A DNA stretch of 64,000 nucleotides from Copromyces sp. CBS 386.78 (lineage: Eukaryota; Ascomycota; Sordariomycetes; Sordariales; Sordariaceae), in the NCBI GenBank assembly GCA_030685235.1, contig MU839090.1:1-64000 (forward strand), in the 5' to 3' direction. Positions within the stretch are counted from its first letter, which is position 1; every line of letters starts with the position of its first letter. Positions 47,991 to 59,115 of this stretch are shown one piece after another. The notes below the pieces were generated by a model. It had not been told where the DNA came from. It did not search any database and saw only the letters and a program-made list of their open reading frames with translations. Both the position numbers and the translations under genes were made by a program.

Positions 47991-50157
47991 TCAATATCCA
48001 AACCCATCATGCTGATGCATAGGACACCTCCCCGGATGTCTCTCCCACCACGCACTTATACACGCCCTGTGAAACCTGCACAGACACTCCAACCTAGCCA
48101 TGGCCACGCCCGGCTCAAACTCTTCCAGACATATCGTGCACTCCGCTGAGTCCACGCAGTCCTTTTCCGTCGCTGTGTATGGGAACATGCCGGTTCGCCG
48201 TGGCGGCGCGGGTGGCAGCGACGAACTATTAGTTCCGCTGCTGCCCTCTCCGCTCTCCTCAGTCGCTGCTGGACGGGCACCGCCGTTGTAGGCGCTGTGT
48301 GAGGTGATGCATTGGTTTATGTGGGATTCGCGAAGTGTCTCAGAGTTGGCAAGATTTCGTGATGGGAGCTCTCTATGGCAGACTGGACACTCATCTTCCT
48401 CGGGAATGATATGATGTTGTTGATGATGGTGGTGATGGTGACTGTGTGATCGGGGAGTGGGAGGTAGACGACGGTTGATATCGGGGCTGGATGATGAGGA
48501 CGGTCCAGCCGATGGTCCAGGCCGCTCACCGATATCAAGTAGAGACCGGTACCGTTGTTGAGATGACGGCCCACGATACGGATGAGAATGGGCCGAGGAG
48601 CCGGACTGGTAGTATACCGGCGGGGTGCCGGACATGATGCGGCTCTCCATCGGGGCAGTGGAGATGAAGAAGGTGTTGGATCCGGATGGCAACGTCGTGA
48701 CGGTGGGTTGCTATAAGGTGATGGTTGTTAGGTCTCGATCTTCAGAAATAAATGATAGGAGATAGAGGAACATGAAAATCACAGAGGGTCTCACGAACCA
48801 GAGTTACACTTCTATGCCTGGCCTGCCCCTCGGATGAGGGCGACGGCCCGAAATACGAGCTCCATCGGTCGTTGTATCCGGGCGAGGCGGCCTCACTGCC
48901 ACTGCCCCCAGATCCACCGGGGATGTTGCTGTGAGACCTCGAATGGCTTGACCCCTGAGCTTGCGTTTGCGGCGGAGCCGTGTTGGGATCTGGAACACAG
49001 GGGTTGCATAATCTGACCCGCTCGCCGCCGCCGAGGGCACTAAAGTCTGGGGATCGCGGGTCTCCACCCAGAAACGAGCCCGGGTATCTCGGAGCGAGAC
49101 GGGGCGTGCCGGGCGGCTGTACGATATACTGATACGGGATCGTGATTCTATGCGGCGAGCACGAATTGCATACCACACGCCCGCATTTTCTGGCCAGAGG
49201 TAAGCAACTATTCTATGTAGTCAAGGCCGATTCAAAAACATACCTGCAATGATGCTTCCTAACAAATATGCTGAACTGAGTATGGCAAATGGGACAGTAA
49301 GTCACCTCGGCATCTGGCTGCCACCGGGGCAGCACTATCTCCTCTAGTACCCTGCGCTGTGCCGGAGGTGGTTGTTGGGACAGACCCCGTACCAACCTTG
49401 GTGAAACATCTGTGGTGGGAGTTGGTGGACTTTCGTATACCTCGCGCAGTCTCGAAGGTACACCGCCACGCGACGGTCCCGGGCTCACAGGCGTGGTTGC
49501 CGTCCCTGACCCATACTCGTCGGTACTTGCAGCACGCTGTGCAAAATACCCAAGCTGTGGCTGGCCTCTTGTTTGCACAGGGGAATCATCGAGAGAGATT
49601 GGGTTTTCGGCCGTTCCCACGAGCGGTGTCGTAGGCACATCACCGGCGTTGACTGGTAATGTATCGTCCCCCGGTTGTTCCCCCGGTACGGGAGGATAGT
49701 CCATTCCTGCCAATGGGCTTGTCTCCTGCCCGCCTCTTTCCGGGCTCGGAGGCAAAGGCGAAACGCCCCGAGAAACATCCAGGCTGGTGGCTATGTCCAT
49801 ACCTCCCGCATGCTCGCTCCCGCTGAGAGGAGACACATCCCCAGGTTGTGATTGTTCCTCGTCGTCGGACTCGTCTGGTTGACCTAGGCGTGCCCTACCT
49901 TCCTCATCACCATCATCCTCCTCCTCCTCCGATTCGCCGTCCGATATCACTCGCTCCACCATGTGTGTAGGGCAGTCAAAGTAGCGGGAGCATTCCTGAT
50001 CGTGGAAGGTCGAGTTCCGCCATTGGCACATTGGCGGCGGCGGCGGTGCGTTAACAGTAGGATGATGGCTTCGGCCATAGGGCGAATCGGACTCTGAATC
50101 GCTGCTAATGTTTATAATTGTGTCCCGGGCGGACCCGGGGGCATCACGGGAAGCCAT
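47991..50157 (-). CDS. FYVE, C2HC and RING zinc-finger protein (Pib1-like E3 candidate)
   Basis: Exons are 50,157-49,244, 49,189 to either 48,808 or 48,799, and 48,710-47,991, giving 671 or 674 residues. The second donor is unclear (gtaact or gttcgt); both keep frame. After a disordered acidic/Pro-rich N-terminal half comes a FYVE finger: RWQPDAEVTYCPIC, then the lipid-binding core RKHHCRKCGRVVCNSC built across intron 1, and CNPC. A C2HC finger follows (CPVC...HINQC near residue 525), then a C-terminal RING, CTICLEEF...CLCRFHRAC...CPMH, whose last zinc ligand is His. FYVE domains bind PI3P on endosomes; RING domains recruit E2 enzymes. Together they suggest an endosomal or vacuolar ubiquitin ligase; Pib1 kinship is inference. 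A His-rich run (about residue 510) precedes the C2HC finger. Confidence 0.82.
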
Positions 50158-51298
50158 AGCTGGGCAAGGGGTCGTCGATTCGTGATCCGTATATATCGTA
50201 CAGCGGCGTTTGGAGGGGGTAACTGGCTATGCGGGGCTGGCTGAGATTATTACTAGTGGTATGGTACAAGGCAGAAAAGGCACCAGGCCTAACTTCCCAA
50301 GTGCAATATTTGCAGCGCTTGCGGTGGTGCGAGGCGAGGCGAGGCGAGGCGAGATGCGAACACAAGGCTGCGGTGGGAGGATCAGGAAGCAACACAGAGA
50401 GCCATTCAAAGGCATTCGTTTCTGGAATGATTCTCGGGTGTCAAGACCTATCGATGGGCCGTCTCAAGAGGCGAGAATTGAAAATATCGGTCCGAGACGG
50501 TGACGGTGGTAGTAATGGTTGTTCGGGCAGATAGAAAGATGGACGGAATGTGGTGGTGAAGCCGTGCCGTCGTCATTCCCGGAGGGGGTATCAAGGGACC
50601 TGAAACGGACAAGGACGACCTCAGAGGATGGTGCGACGGTTCACTCTGAGGAGCAAACAAGCAAGATGGCGACGGAAGGGGTATCTCATACTCCAGCTAC
50701 CACACTGAACCGTCAGATCCCACGAGGCAGATCGTCCGTGTGCCGGCGGCGATTTACAAGTGGGAAGTCGGGGTGCAGTCTCTCGGTGCCCTCTGCGTGT
50801 AGAGAGGCAAGGGAGCAGGAGGGTTCTCCGCCGCTCAATGGAAAGGTTCCCCTGATTGAACGGGTCCTTCCCTATCTTGACTGCCCCACACCCCAATCTG
50901 GAAGGACTCGGGTGCGGTCAGGTGCTGTCAGGCGCTGTCAGGCGCTGAAGCCGCCATGTGCAGGGGGCAGCTAACATCTTCAGCCCCCATCACCACTTCG
51001 GGCATCCGGCTTCTCACCTGCATCTTCTACCTCTACTTAGGTTTGTGGAGCAACACATGACCCTCGAGACTAGGTTGAAACACTGCAGCCTTGATTCTCA
51101 TAATGGAAACTTTCAACTCCTTACCCCTTTTCCTTTGAATTTGAAAGCTACCCAGAGAATCTCCAAGTCGTTAGGCTCTTATGTTGAAATTTCCTTGGGT
51201 TCCTCGAGGCAAGCAAAGCCCGCCATCGCCATGTCTTTCGTCCCCCTTCATCACTGCCTCGCAAACAACATGCCAATGAGTCAAGTAAACAAGTCCCC
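50158..51298. other. Intergenic region, FYVE/RING to monooxygenase fusion
   Basis: It contains simple repeats, (gaggc)n at about 50,331-50,352 and a gctgtcaggc repeat at about 50,915-50,948. No gene is seen. Confidence 0.6.
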
Positions 51299-53777
51299 CT
51301 ATTCGATCCTCATACAAGACGTACTATCATCCGCCATCCCCGTACCTACTACAACTTTCGCCTCCACCATCTCGTATATCGGAACATCTGCCAGCGTCGA
51401 AGCTATATGATGCAAAGTGGGCAGCTTTTCCCAGTTGTGGCCGTCAATCTTGACAGTAGTCGCTGTCCTAACTGACCCTGGCCTCGGTCTCATCACCTTG
51501 GTTATTCTCACACTCTTCGGCTTTTCATCCCCGGTGCAAGCTGGTCTAGGTATCAAGCATGGATACTCGGTAGCTGTTTTCCCGGGGCTGTTGACGGCAG
51601 GTATGTATCGGTATAACAAAATGCCCTCCTCATCTTTGCTTTCTTCTTGACAAGGCACGCCCTCATCGTTCCTTTCGGATTTCTCTTCGTCTTGAATATC
51701 ATCCGCTGTGATATCAGCAAAGGTTGTACCCCGCCAGGCTGCTGTGACCCTAGCAAAGTTGTTGCCAGTCGAAAGCTCGATGTCGCAGAGTACTTTGGGA
51801 AGAAGGCTGGTCTCTTCTTTGCCTGAACGTCCAGATGACTCAAAAACGACGGGCATATATGTCCCGTTGACAGTGGACCCATCGCTCTTAAGATACTGCA
51901 CGCCGTGTACATAGAATCTTAGAGTGGCGTGCTCATTGTTACTGGCCCGGGTTGCTGCAAAGCTGGCCATGGCCACCGTGTTGGCCTCCTTGAATCGGAA
52001 CTGCGCAGTCGGGAAAAGCGTCTCGAGAAACGTGCGTGAAGTCTTGAACCGGACAATCATCGACGTAAACTCTGCCGCTGTGGAATTGGTGGGTATCGGT
52101 GGGCAACAAGCAGGATGGTCATATTGACTCGGAGGTCTCGGAGCCGGAAGCGGCCCAAATCCGAGGGGCATCCGCCAGCAAGCGTTGGGATTCCTTGACC
52201 ACAGCCAGTTGTTGAAGAGGTTTCTTGAATGATCGATCTCGTCGTGGCCGAAGTTGTAGTTTGTAAACTTGGTCACTAAGATAGAAGTTAGTCTCTGCTC
52301 CCTGCCCTTTCAGGGCGTTACCAAAGCTCACTTTCAACTTGTGGTTTTCCGTTGATCCAATCCGAGCCGGCGAGCCTCGAATAGTTCTGTATGGTGTGAG
52401 CTCTCTCATATCGAATTGCCTCGTACAGCTTCAGTCGTTCGAAAACGTCAGTCGGCTTGGTCCCTCTCGGGAATACTGTGGTCAGAGCTGCAGCATCCTC
52501 GATCGCTTGGCCGGCTCCTTGACCTTGGTCTGCATTTTATTTGTAAGTGATTAGTCAACGGGTTGTGTTGGTTCAAACTCACGAGGTGTAAAGGGGTGGC
52601 CGGCGTCTCCAAGTAGCACCAGTTTCCCCTTTGTCAAAGTTGGCATTTGCTCCATATCCAAAAGCTGCCACACTTTCAGCGTCGAAGGGTCAACTTTCGC
52701 TATGAGCGCCTTAACGACAGGATCGAAAACCTCAAAGACTTTCAGCACCTGTTCGACAGAGCCTTGCTTGTTCCATTCTATGCTTTATGGTTAGCCCGGC
52801 CTTAGCTGATGTGTTGTAGTGTTCTTCTGGCCTCACCATCGATTTTGGTAGCATGGGACTCTGTGTCTGGATGGATACAGACAAAGTTGAGCAGCTTGTT
52901 GTCATTGCATGGATACATGACTATTCGTCGGTCATCTCCAAACCATAGTCTCAGTGTGTTGTGATGTTCTACCAGAGGCGCCGTAACTGGGTCTGCTTCG
53001 GCGATATTTCTGGGAATGAGAAACCTGAAGGCTGCTTTGCCAGAGCTGAACAGCTTGGAGTCCTTGATGCATTTCCTTGTTACGGACTAGTAGACATTGA
53101 GTCTTGGTTAGCAGTGAAGAGATATGCTAGCATCATTGTACTACTCACATAGATGCCATCAGCACCGATGATCACATCAGCAGTAACTCTCTCGCCGTTC
53201 GCCAATGTAATGAGCCCTTGAGCTGTGTCGACATCCATAACCTTACTCGAAGTGTGCAATTTTGCCGGTATCCCCTCTCCTTCCGGTGACGTGGCCAGCT
53301 TCTTCAGCGTTTCATGTAGGTTAACTCGGTGTACCAGGTGCCACGGATGCTGCCATCGCTTGTTTGGCTCTCTAAGGTCAATGTCCTTGACGATCTGCCC
53401 GTCTGGGAGAAGTTCGATGAGCCGGTTCATTGGGTCTGCTCCAAATTCTTCAGCGTATATGCCCCATCTTCTCAGAATGCCGTTTGAGTTTGGACTCAGG
53501 TGTACTGCGGCACCGGCGTCACTAGCGAACGCTGATTGTTCAAACAGCTACAGCTCCGTTAGTACCGATCCATAAACACGTTGTCAACTTGAGGAGGAAG
53601 GCTACTAACATGAACTTCGTGACCATTACGCCGCAGTCCAATGGCAGCAGACAAGCCGCCAATTCCTGCACCAACAATGACAATCTTCAAGTTTGATGGG
53701 CGATCCTTCCGAGTAGGTTTTGCCCCATGCTGACGGTAATGCCTATTTCTGTCACAGATAGAGGCACAATTCCCCAT
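51299..53777 (-). CDS. FAD-dependent monooxygenase fused to acetoacetate-decarboxylase-like domain
   Basis: Six exons, 53,777-53,610, 53,547-53,149, 53,086-52,837, 52,777-52,583, 52,529-52,332 and 52,275-51,299, give 728 residues. The N-terminal 400 residues are a group A flavoprotein hydroxylase of the salicylate-hydroxylase type: dinucleotide fold VIVGAGIGGLSAA (residues 34-46), DVIIGADG (about 181-188), and LLGDAGHPFTPHQGQGAGQ, the GD motif and FAD-ribityl site, which is restored across intron 4. The last 290 or so residues resemble the acetoacetate-decarboxylase superfamily (VRFKTSRTFLETLFP and the closing VPIYEMVEAKVVVGTGM). Such fusions occur in fungal metabolism, but the substrate is unknown; hydroxylation of an aromatic or polyketide substrate is likely. 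Neighbours on the other side are a dead SDR and a dead MFS. Confidence 0.85.
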
Positions 53778-55068
53778 GCCGGCAGGTAGATGAGTGTCTT
53801 CAATAATGGGACAAGGGCTGAGCCGTCTCTCATTGCTGGGTAGTACAACTACCGTTGGAATCAGAAATTGAAAAGAATTTGAACAGTCCGAAAGGGCAGG
53901 TGTTCCTCTTATGTTACAGGCACTTCACATCGAGGGAGGCTCAGAGTGAGATATGTCAGAGGACAACTTGATTGGGGCGGTAGTTGATCAGTGAGGCAAC
54001 ATATAGAGAATAAGGAATGTCTAATGCAGGGGGTGAGCTCAACCATCCGGTCTAGGCGCCCTCTCGAGGTCGGCTTGGATGTTTATACGGCACATCAACC
54101 TTTTGAGGTGGGGGGGGGGACCATCGCAGCATGGTAACAAGGGCAAGATGTTAGCGAGTCCAGTTGACCGGCTCTGAAGGCATGTCATTCCTTCCGGTGA
54201 CCGGGATACATCTGGGATAGGCCCGGTGTCCATCCTGCGGTTGCTGTACGTTAAGGGAGGACTCGGAAAGGTGGGAGCTCCTTCCGCCCGTAGAAGCAAG
54301 GACAAGATGGCAGTGAGGAAAGCGGGAAAGGTGGTTGTCTGAGGTGATTAGAAGTCATAGCTCCTGGATTAGAGATGATGTGCAGTCATTGTGCCGAATT
54401 CATGTTTAGAATGTGATAAAGATGAGTTCAAAACCCCGTGGTTTAGAGGGGACATCGAACATACTGTTTGGTAGCGTACGGAAGGTGGGGGAGCCCGGCA
54501 TGTCTCTCCCGAAGATACCGGGCAATCAGGGTAGGATTATATGCAATGGGCCGGAGTGGGGGTTTTGTCGAGCACTTATACGGAGTAGCAATGGCGCCTA
54601 GGGACTGACAGTAACCACTCGTGTAACAAGATGTTCGGATAGTCAGAAGTAAAATCATAGAACGTGCGTGCCCCCGTACTTTGCTCGGACGGGCATGACA
54701 TTGGCGTTGTTAAAGTTTGCGAGCCAAGTTTTCCCTCAAGTTCCATTGGCATTTTCATGTCTCTGGCCCTAGAAGGTAGTTCCGTCTTGCCGATTTCTTT
54801 TCCTGCGGGGCACTTTCCCAGCTCAAGCTCGAGCGGCAGTCGTGATTGCCTGAGAAGATCCAGCAATGACGGGAGGTGCTTCCGTTTAGGTTGTAGTGGG
54901 CCATCGGGCGTTGGCTTGAACATACACGTAGAGGTACCCAAGAACTCCCCGCCAACGCTTGATAACACACGGGCTGTCACTGCTTGATATCGAGGCGAAT
55001 AGCCTCATGTTGAAGCTATGAACTGAACCAAGACCTCGTCAATCAGTTTCCCCGCGTTCCTTCACAAA
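53778..55068. other. Divergent intergenic region
   Basis: Shared upstream region of the monooxygenase fusion (-) and the SDR relic (+). A G-run lies at about 54,110-54,118. The overlapping opposite frames at 54,576-54,987 lack recognisable content. Confidence 0.5.
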
Positions 55069-55938
55069 ATGAACTCTCTCGAGCCGGTTGCCCTAATCAC
55101 CGCCGGCAGCGCTGGTCTCGGCGCCGCCACTGCCCGTCTCTTTGCCCAGAACGGTATCCGCGTAGTCATCAACTACAACCATGACGACGACAGGGCACAA
55201 AAGGTTGTGAAAGAACTCGAAGATATCACCATATAAGGATAATGGGCAAAATTGACATATTTTCTCCAACGGGGGCTGGACCCGTCTCCGGGACATCACC
55301 AATCTGGATGACAACTTGAACGAGGAAGATTGGGACACTCATGTGCTTCAACATGAACGTCAAGTCCCACCTCTGGTTAATGCACGCTGCGAGACCACAT
55401 CTGGGCCAGACGGAAGGTGTCTTCATCACCACTGCTTCTTTGGCAGGTGTCAAAGTCAGCGGGAGTTCGCTTGTGAGCACTATCCTTGTTTTATGCCCGT
55501 CCCTTGCCCAACGAAGAGCACTTGAAGTAACATTCTCTACTACAGGCCTACTCCGTCACTAAGGCAGCCCAAATCCACCTGGCCAAAGGATTGGCACAGA
55601 TTGCGGCACCCAGAATCAGAGTCAACACTGTATCTCCGGGTCTTATGCTCACGGTAAGCAGGCTCCAGACTTGGCTTGCGAAAATCCGTGCTGATATCCG
55701 TAGGACTGGGGTCTTCAGTTCCCGCCGGAAAAGCAGGAAGAAGCGAGGGAGAGATCAAAGCTCAAGCGGTTGGCAACGGTAGAGGTACGTTCTCCGTTCT
55801 CCAATGTCAGATTAAACACCTCTCTGACATGTTTCGTGACCCTTGAAAGAGGATGCCGCAGAGCAGGTACTCTGTTTCGTAAAGTCCAAAAGCGTAACAG
55901 GAGTAAACGCCATTATCGATGGAGGAGTGGCACTCTGA
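55069..55938 (+). pseudogene. Short-chain dehydrogenase/reductase (SDR), broken
   Basis: An intact start (MNSLEPVALITAGSAGLGAA) carries the Rossmann TAGSAGLG motif, then stops at TAA 55,234-55,236 after 55 codons. About 20 residues expected before MGKIDI are missing. Frame changes follow near 55,261 (between ACATAT and TTCTCCAACGGGGG) and near 55,338 (before TGCTTCAACATGAACG). Past them the catalytic part is recognisable: ITTASLAGVKVSG, a normal intron from about 55,471, then AYSVTKAAQIHLAKGLA with the Tyr-x3-Lys pair, RVNTVSPGLMLT, and two more plausible introns to the end INAIIDGGVAL-like terminus at 55,938. The damage is indels, not RIP. It would have been an NAD(P)-dependent oxidoreductase. 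Confidence 0.82.
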
Positions 55939-56066
55939 TCACAGTCGCTCATGAACGACATGCACCACGCCCAATGATGCTCGGCTTCAAAAAAGCGAGA
56001 GGAAGCAGAAGAGGGGAGACGTCCAAAAAGAGACAAGAAAGAGGAAAAAAAAAAAAAAAGTTGTGG

Positions 56067-56158
56067 CTCGGATACCGGGAGTCGAACCCGGGGCTGTTGA
56101 GAGAGCAGTCACTCCTAAGAAGTGAGAGTCAACGATGTTACCGCTACACCATACCCGA
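56067..56158 (-). tRNA. tRNA-Glu(CTC) with 21-nt intron
   Basis: The minus strand folds as a tRNA: acceptor stem TCGGGTA with TATCCGA, A box TGGTGTAGCGG, B box GGTTCGACTCC, anticodon stem GTTGA/TCAAC. The mature loop is C-T-CTC-A-C with anticodon CTC after the universal T33. A 21-nt intron follows position 37 in the canonical place and contains GAG that can pair with the anticodon. It ends 129 bp beyond the SDR relic. Confidence 0.93.
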
Positions 56159-56588
56159 TCAGGAATGGTTCCGATTAAAGATGGAAAGTTTTGCGGAGCG
56201 CACTGACTTATAACGTTTGCAAAATATAAACTGTGTGACTACGCTTAAAAGATCATGCAATGCAACTCCATATTTTAAAGATCAATACCATTTACATGAA
56301 TCCCTAAGATAGGCTATAATACCGAGAGAGTAGGGTAGTAAGTAATATTTCGTGTTTGCCTATATTGGCACAGATATATGATGGAACAATGCATAATCCA
56401 GGTGCACATAAGCGAGACAAGCGAGACAAGCGAGACAAGCGAGACAAGATAGGAACTTACTCGCCTTCTGCTCTTCAAGAACAACTGTGAAACCGAGGCA
56501 GTAAATAGTGTTGAGGTTGTTCAACTTTGCTCAACAAACCTGAGGAAACAGTACATGTAAAGATACATGTCGGCAAAGCGGCGGCAAA
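56159..56588. other. Intergenic region with 9-bp microsatellite
   Basis: No gene is seen. Four copies of gcgagacaa run at about 56,411-56,448. Confidence 0.7.
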
Positions 56589-57590
56589 TCACTCGCCAAC
56601 CTCCCGATCCGCATGCCAATGAATGTACGAAATAACCGGCCACTGCCAACTAACATGGCGAATCTTCTTGCCCCAGACATACAGCGGCGCTCCCATTAGG
56701 AGCACGGCAGCCGAAAGCGCCGCCTGGTGCCGTAGGCGTTCTGGTACCCGGACTTGCTGACCCAGGGATTCGTGTAGAAGGAGAGCAAGAACCCGAACAG
56801 CGCCTTGAAGCCCATTACTGCCAGCGTGATCTCGCCGACGACGGGTCGGTAGGCGTCGATTACGTAGACTAGGCAGATGTTGGTTGCTTGGGTTATGGAG
56901 AAGTTTACTGCAGAAAAAGGGGTTGTTAGCCTGACAGTTCATGTATGTTTATAGTTTGTGGGTTACGTAGATAGTGATGCGGGAACTTAGGCAGCCCAAG
57001 ACCAATAGTAGGCACAATCCAATGCAGCCTGTGCTCTATCCCCACACCATAAAGGACCAGCGCCAGAGGAGTGGTGATAAGCGAAGGAAGCATAGCAGGA
57101 AGACGCATCTCAGGATCCCTCACGCCGCCGTTGCGCTTCGTGAACCAGTCCGCAACCTTGTCGCCTAGCTGGCCTCCAGCGGGGATGCCCAAAAGAGCGC
57201 CGATAATACCGCTAATAAAGCAGAGGCCGACTTGCCATGACGCAAAGCCGTAAGTCGTGTTGAAGGCGACATCAACGTTGGAGGTGACTGCCACCAGAAA
57301 GCCGATGGTGACGGCTTGGGCGAGGGCGGCCCAGAGCACAGGGGGGAGACAGATTAAGCCCATGGGTCGGGCGATCAGTTTCAGTAGGTTTTCGGTGGTG
57401 AGGGTTTTGTGATAGATCTTGAGGGATTCTAGACACGATTGTTTGAGGGGGACGGCGGCCTCTAGCCTCTCGCTGTCGCGTGTCTGTGTTGAGGACCGGG
57501 CCGTGCTGGCAAGCGCCATCAAATACACGGTATCATCTTGACCGGTGGCTGCAATGTCTTGGAGTCGATAGGTGCCGATGTGAAGATACA
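56589..57590 (-). pseudogene. MFS transporter, C-terminal half only, decayed
   Basis: The minus strand holds the central loop and second half of a 12-helix major facilitator. From about 57,590 the frame reads HIGTYRLQDIAATGQDDTVYL, then LLKLIARPMGLICLPPV, GQLGDKVADWFTKRNGG (the loop motif between helices 8 and 9) and RLPAMLPSLITTPLALVLYG. An intron should precede VNFSITQATNICLVYVIDAYRP at 56,909, but its donor reads cctaag instead of a GT donor. After GYQNAYG the frame shifts (about 56,737) before AALSAAVLLMGAPLYVWGKK and the terminus at 56,589. The first six helices are absent upstream. Missing half, lost donor and frameshift mark a dead gene. Function was probably efflux of small molecules. 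Confidence 0.78.
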
Positions 57591-57642
57591 GTGCTTATAC
57601 AAGAAGCCAGCCGCATGAACACCTTCAATAAAAGACCACGGA

Positions 57643-57710
57643 GTACTTGGGGGTTGTGGTGCGGTGTTGGGACCTTTTCTTCAACCCCTACTTAATGAAC
57701 CCCCAAGTAC
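57643..57710. repeat. 13-bp perfect inverted repeat, 68-bp unit
   Basis: The arms gtacttgggggtt (57,643-57,655) and aacccccaagtac (57,698-57,710) are exact reverse complements around a 42-bp core. It lies right where the missing half of the MFS gene should be, so it may mark a small transposon or deletion scar. Confidence 0.75.
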
Positions 57711-59115
57711 CACATAAGGGAGGGTGTTAGGAGATGCAGCGTTGCTGGATGTGGTATCCGTGTGTAACATTATTGTCGTAGTGTCTGGATTGGATCAAGC
57801 TGAGGGATCGTTGAACGGACCGTACTGAGAGGTTAAACGGAGTAATAGGGTGATCATCCCGACCAATGTGTTGTCGACATTGTTTCTCTTTTGCTGAGTG
57901 CACAAAGCTCAACACCGACAAACTGCGATGCCCAAACGAGTTTCAGATGTACACTAGAGGCAGGAAGCTGCTAGTAGGGCTTAGCGGGGATCGACGCGGT
58001 TGATCAGAATTACCAGAAGCTGTTAACTCGAGCTGTTGCGTTTACCGCCAATTTCAGAATCGCCCATCTGATTTGGGGATAGCCGAGCTACTCCGGAGTT
58101 TTGGCGGGATTCGTTTGATACGAGTCTGATGTATCCAAGGCGTAATTCGCGGGGATTTCAGTAGATGATTGACAGAATCCCATCTGGACAGTCAGAGTCA
58201 AGTGCGTATAAACGCATTGTTTATAGCAAGCATCCGTCCATCATCGGGGCAATTGGAAAGTCAAGGCATGGCACCTCAGCCAGAGACTTGAAAGCTCCCG
58301 TCTTGATTCCGAGCCCGTATCGACAGTGAAAGGCGGGGGCCAAGGGAGGAGGTCACGGGCCGGGTCACGGTGGGAGGTTACAATCGGTGGGTGATTGTGA
58401 AAATGGGATGGAAGTTCAGAGAGTGAAGGGTGAGTGAAGGGTGAGTGAAGGAAGGGTGAGTGATGACTATGGACTGGAATGCTATAAGAGGTATGGCGGT
58501 GCACGCTTAATTATTAGTTAACTATGGCTTGAAGTAGCTGATGTGGCTGGAGCTCGAGGTAGCTGTAAATGTGATGTTGTTGTATTCGGTCTAGCGTGGG
58601 TTGAAGAGAGGAGAAAAGACTACCATACAAGGGTGCCTTGCAGAAGGCCAGTTCTTTATTCCCTCAAGCTCCCGAGTGCACGTGACACATAAAGTGGGTC
58701 ACAGCTGGGATTGTTACCGTCTTGCTATTGGCCACGAATGGCGAATGGGGTTTATAAATTCTCCACTCGTTATGGATCACACTACTGTTTACATCACTCG
58801 TGGTGCACCGCAACAAACCATCGGCAATCTTCACGACGCGCCTCACCAACAGCAAAGAGATTCATCCAGCTTGAGAGTCAAGACCCATCACCTCCGGCGC
58901 AATCTTGATCACGTCGAATCTGGAGTCGCCTGATCAACCGCATCTTATTGGTTCGTTTATTCATTTTTTTAACTTACTCGCCACTTCTCGCGCAACTGGC
59001 TCTACCTCGCGCTTTCTTGGATCAAAAATCCATCAAAATCAACAACGTTGCTCGTCGTTCATCGCGCTCATACACCGCTACAAGGAACTATCGCCAAGTA
59101 TCATTACCATTCAAG
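57711..59115. other. Intergenic region upstream of the chromodomain gene
   Basis: A (gtgagtgaagg)n-like repeat lies at about 58,428-58,462. No gene is recognised. The last 150 bp are probably the leader of the chromodomain gene. Confidence 0.55.

Noticed and set aside
54576..54987. 134-codon minus and 107-codon plus ORFs
   Set aside because: Mutually overlapping, the minus one begins at GTG, and no domain was recognised; they lie in a divergent promoter region.
55770..56213. 147-codon plus ORF running across the tRNA
   Set aside because: It reads through the SDR tail and the antisense of tRNA-Glu.
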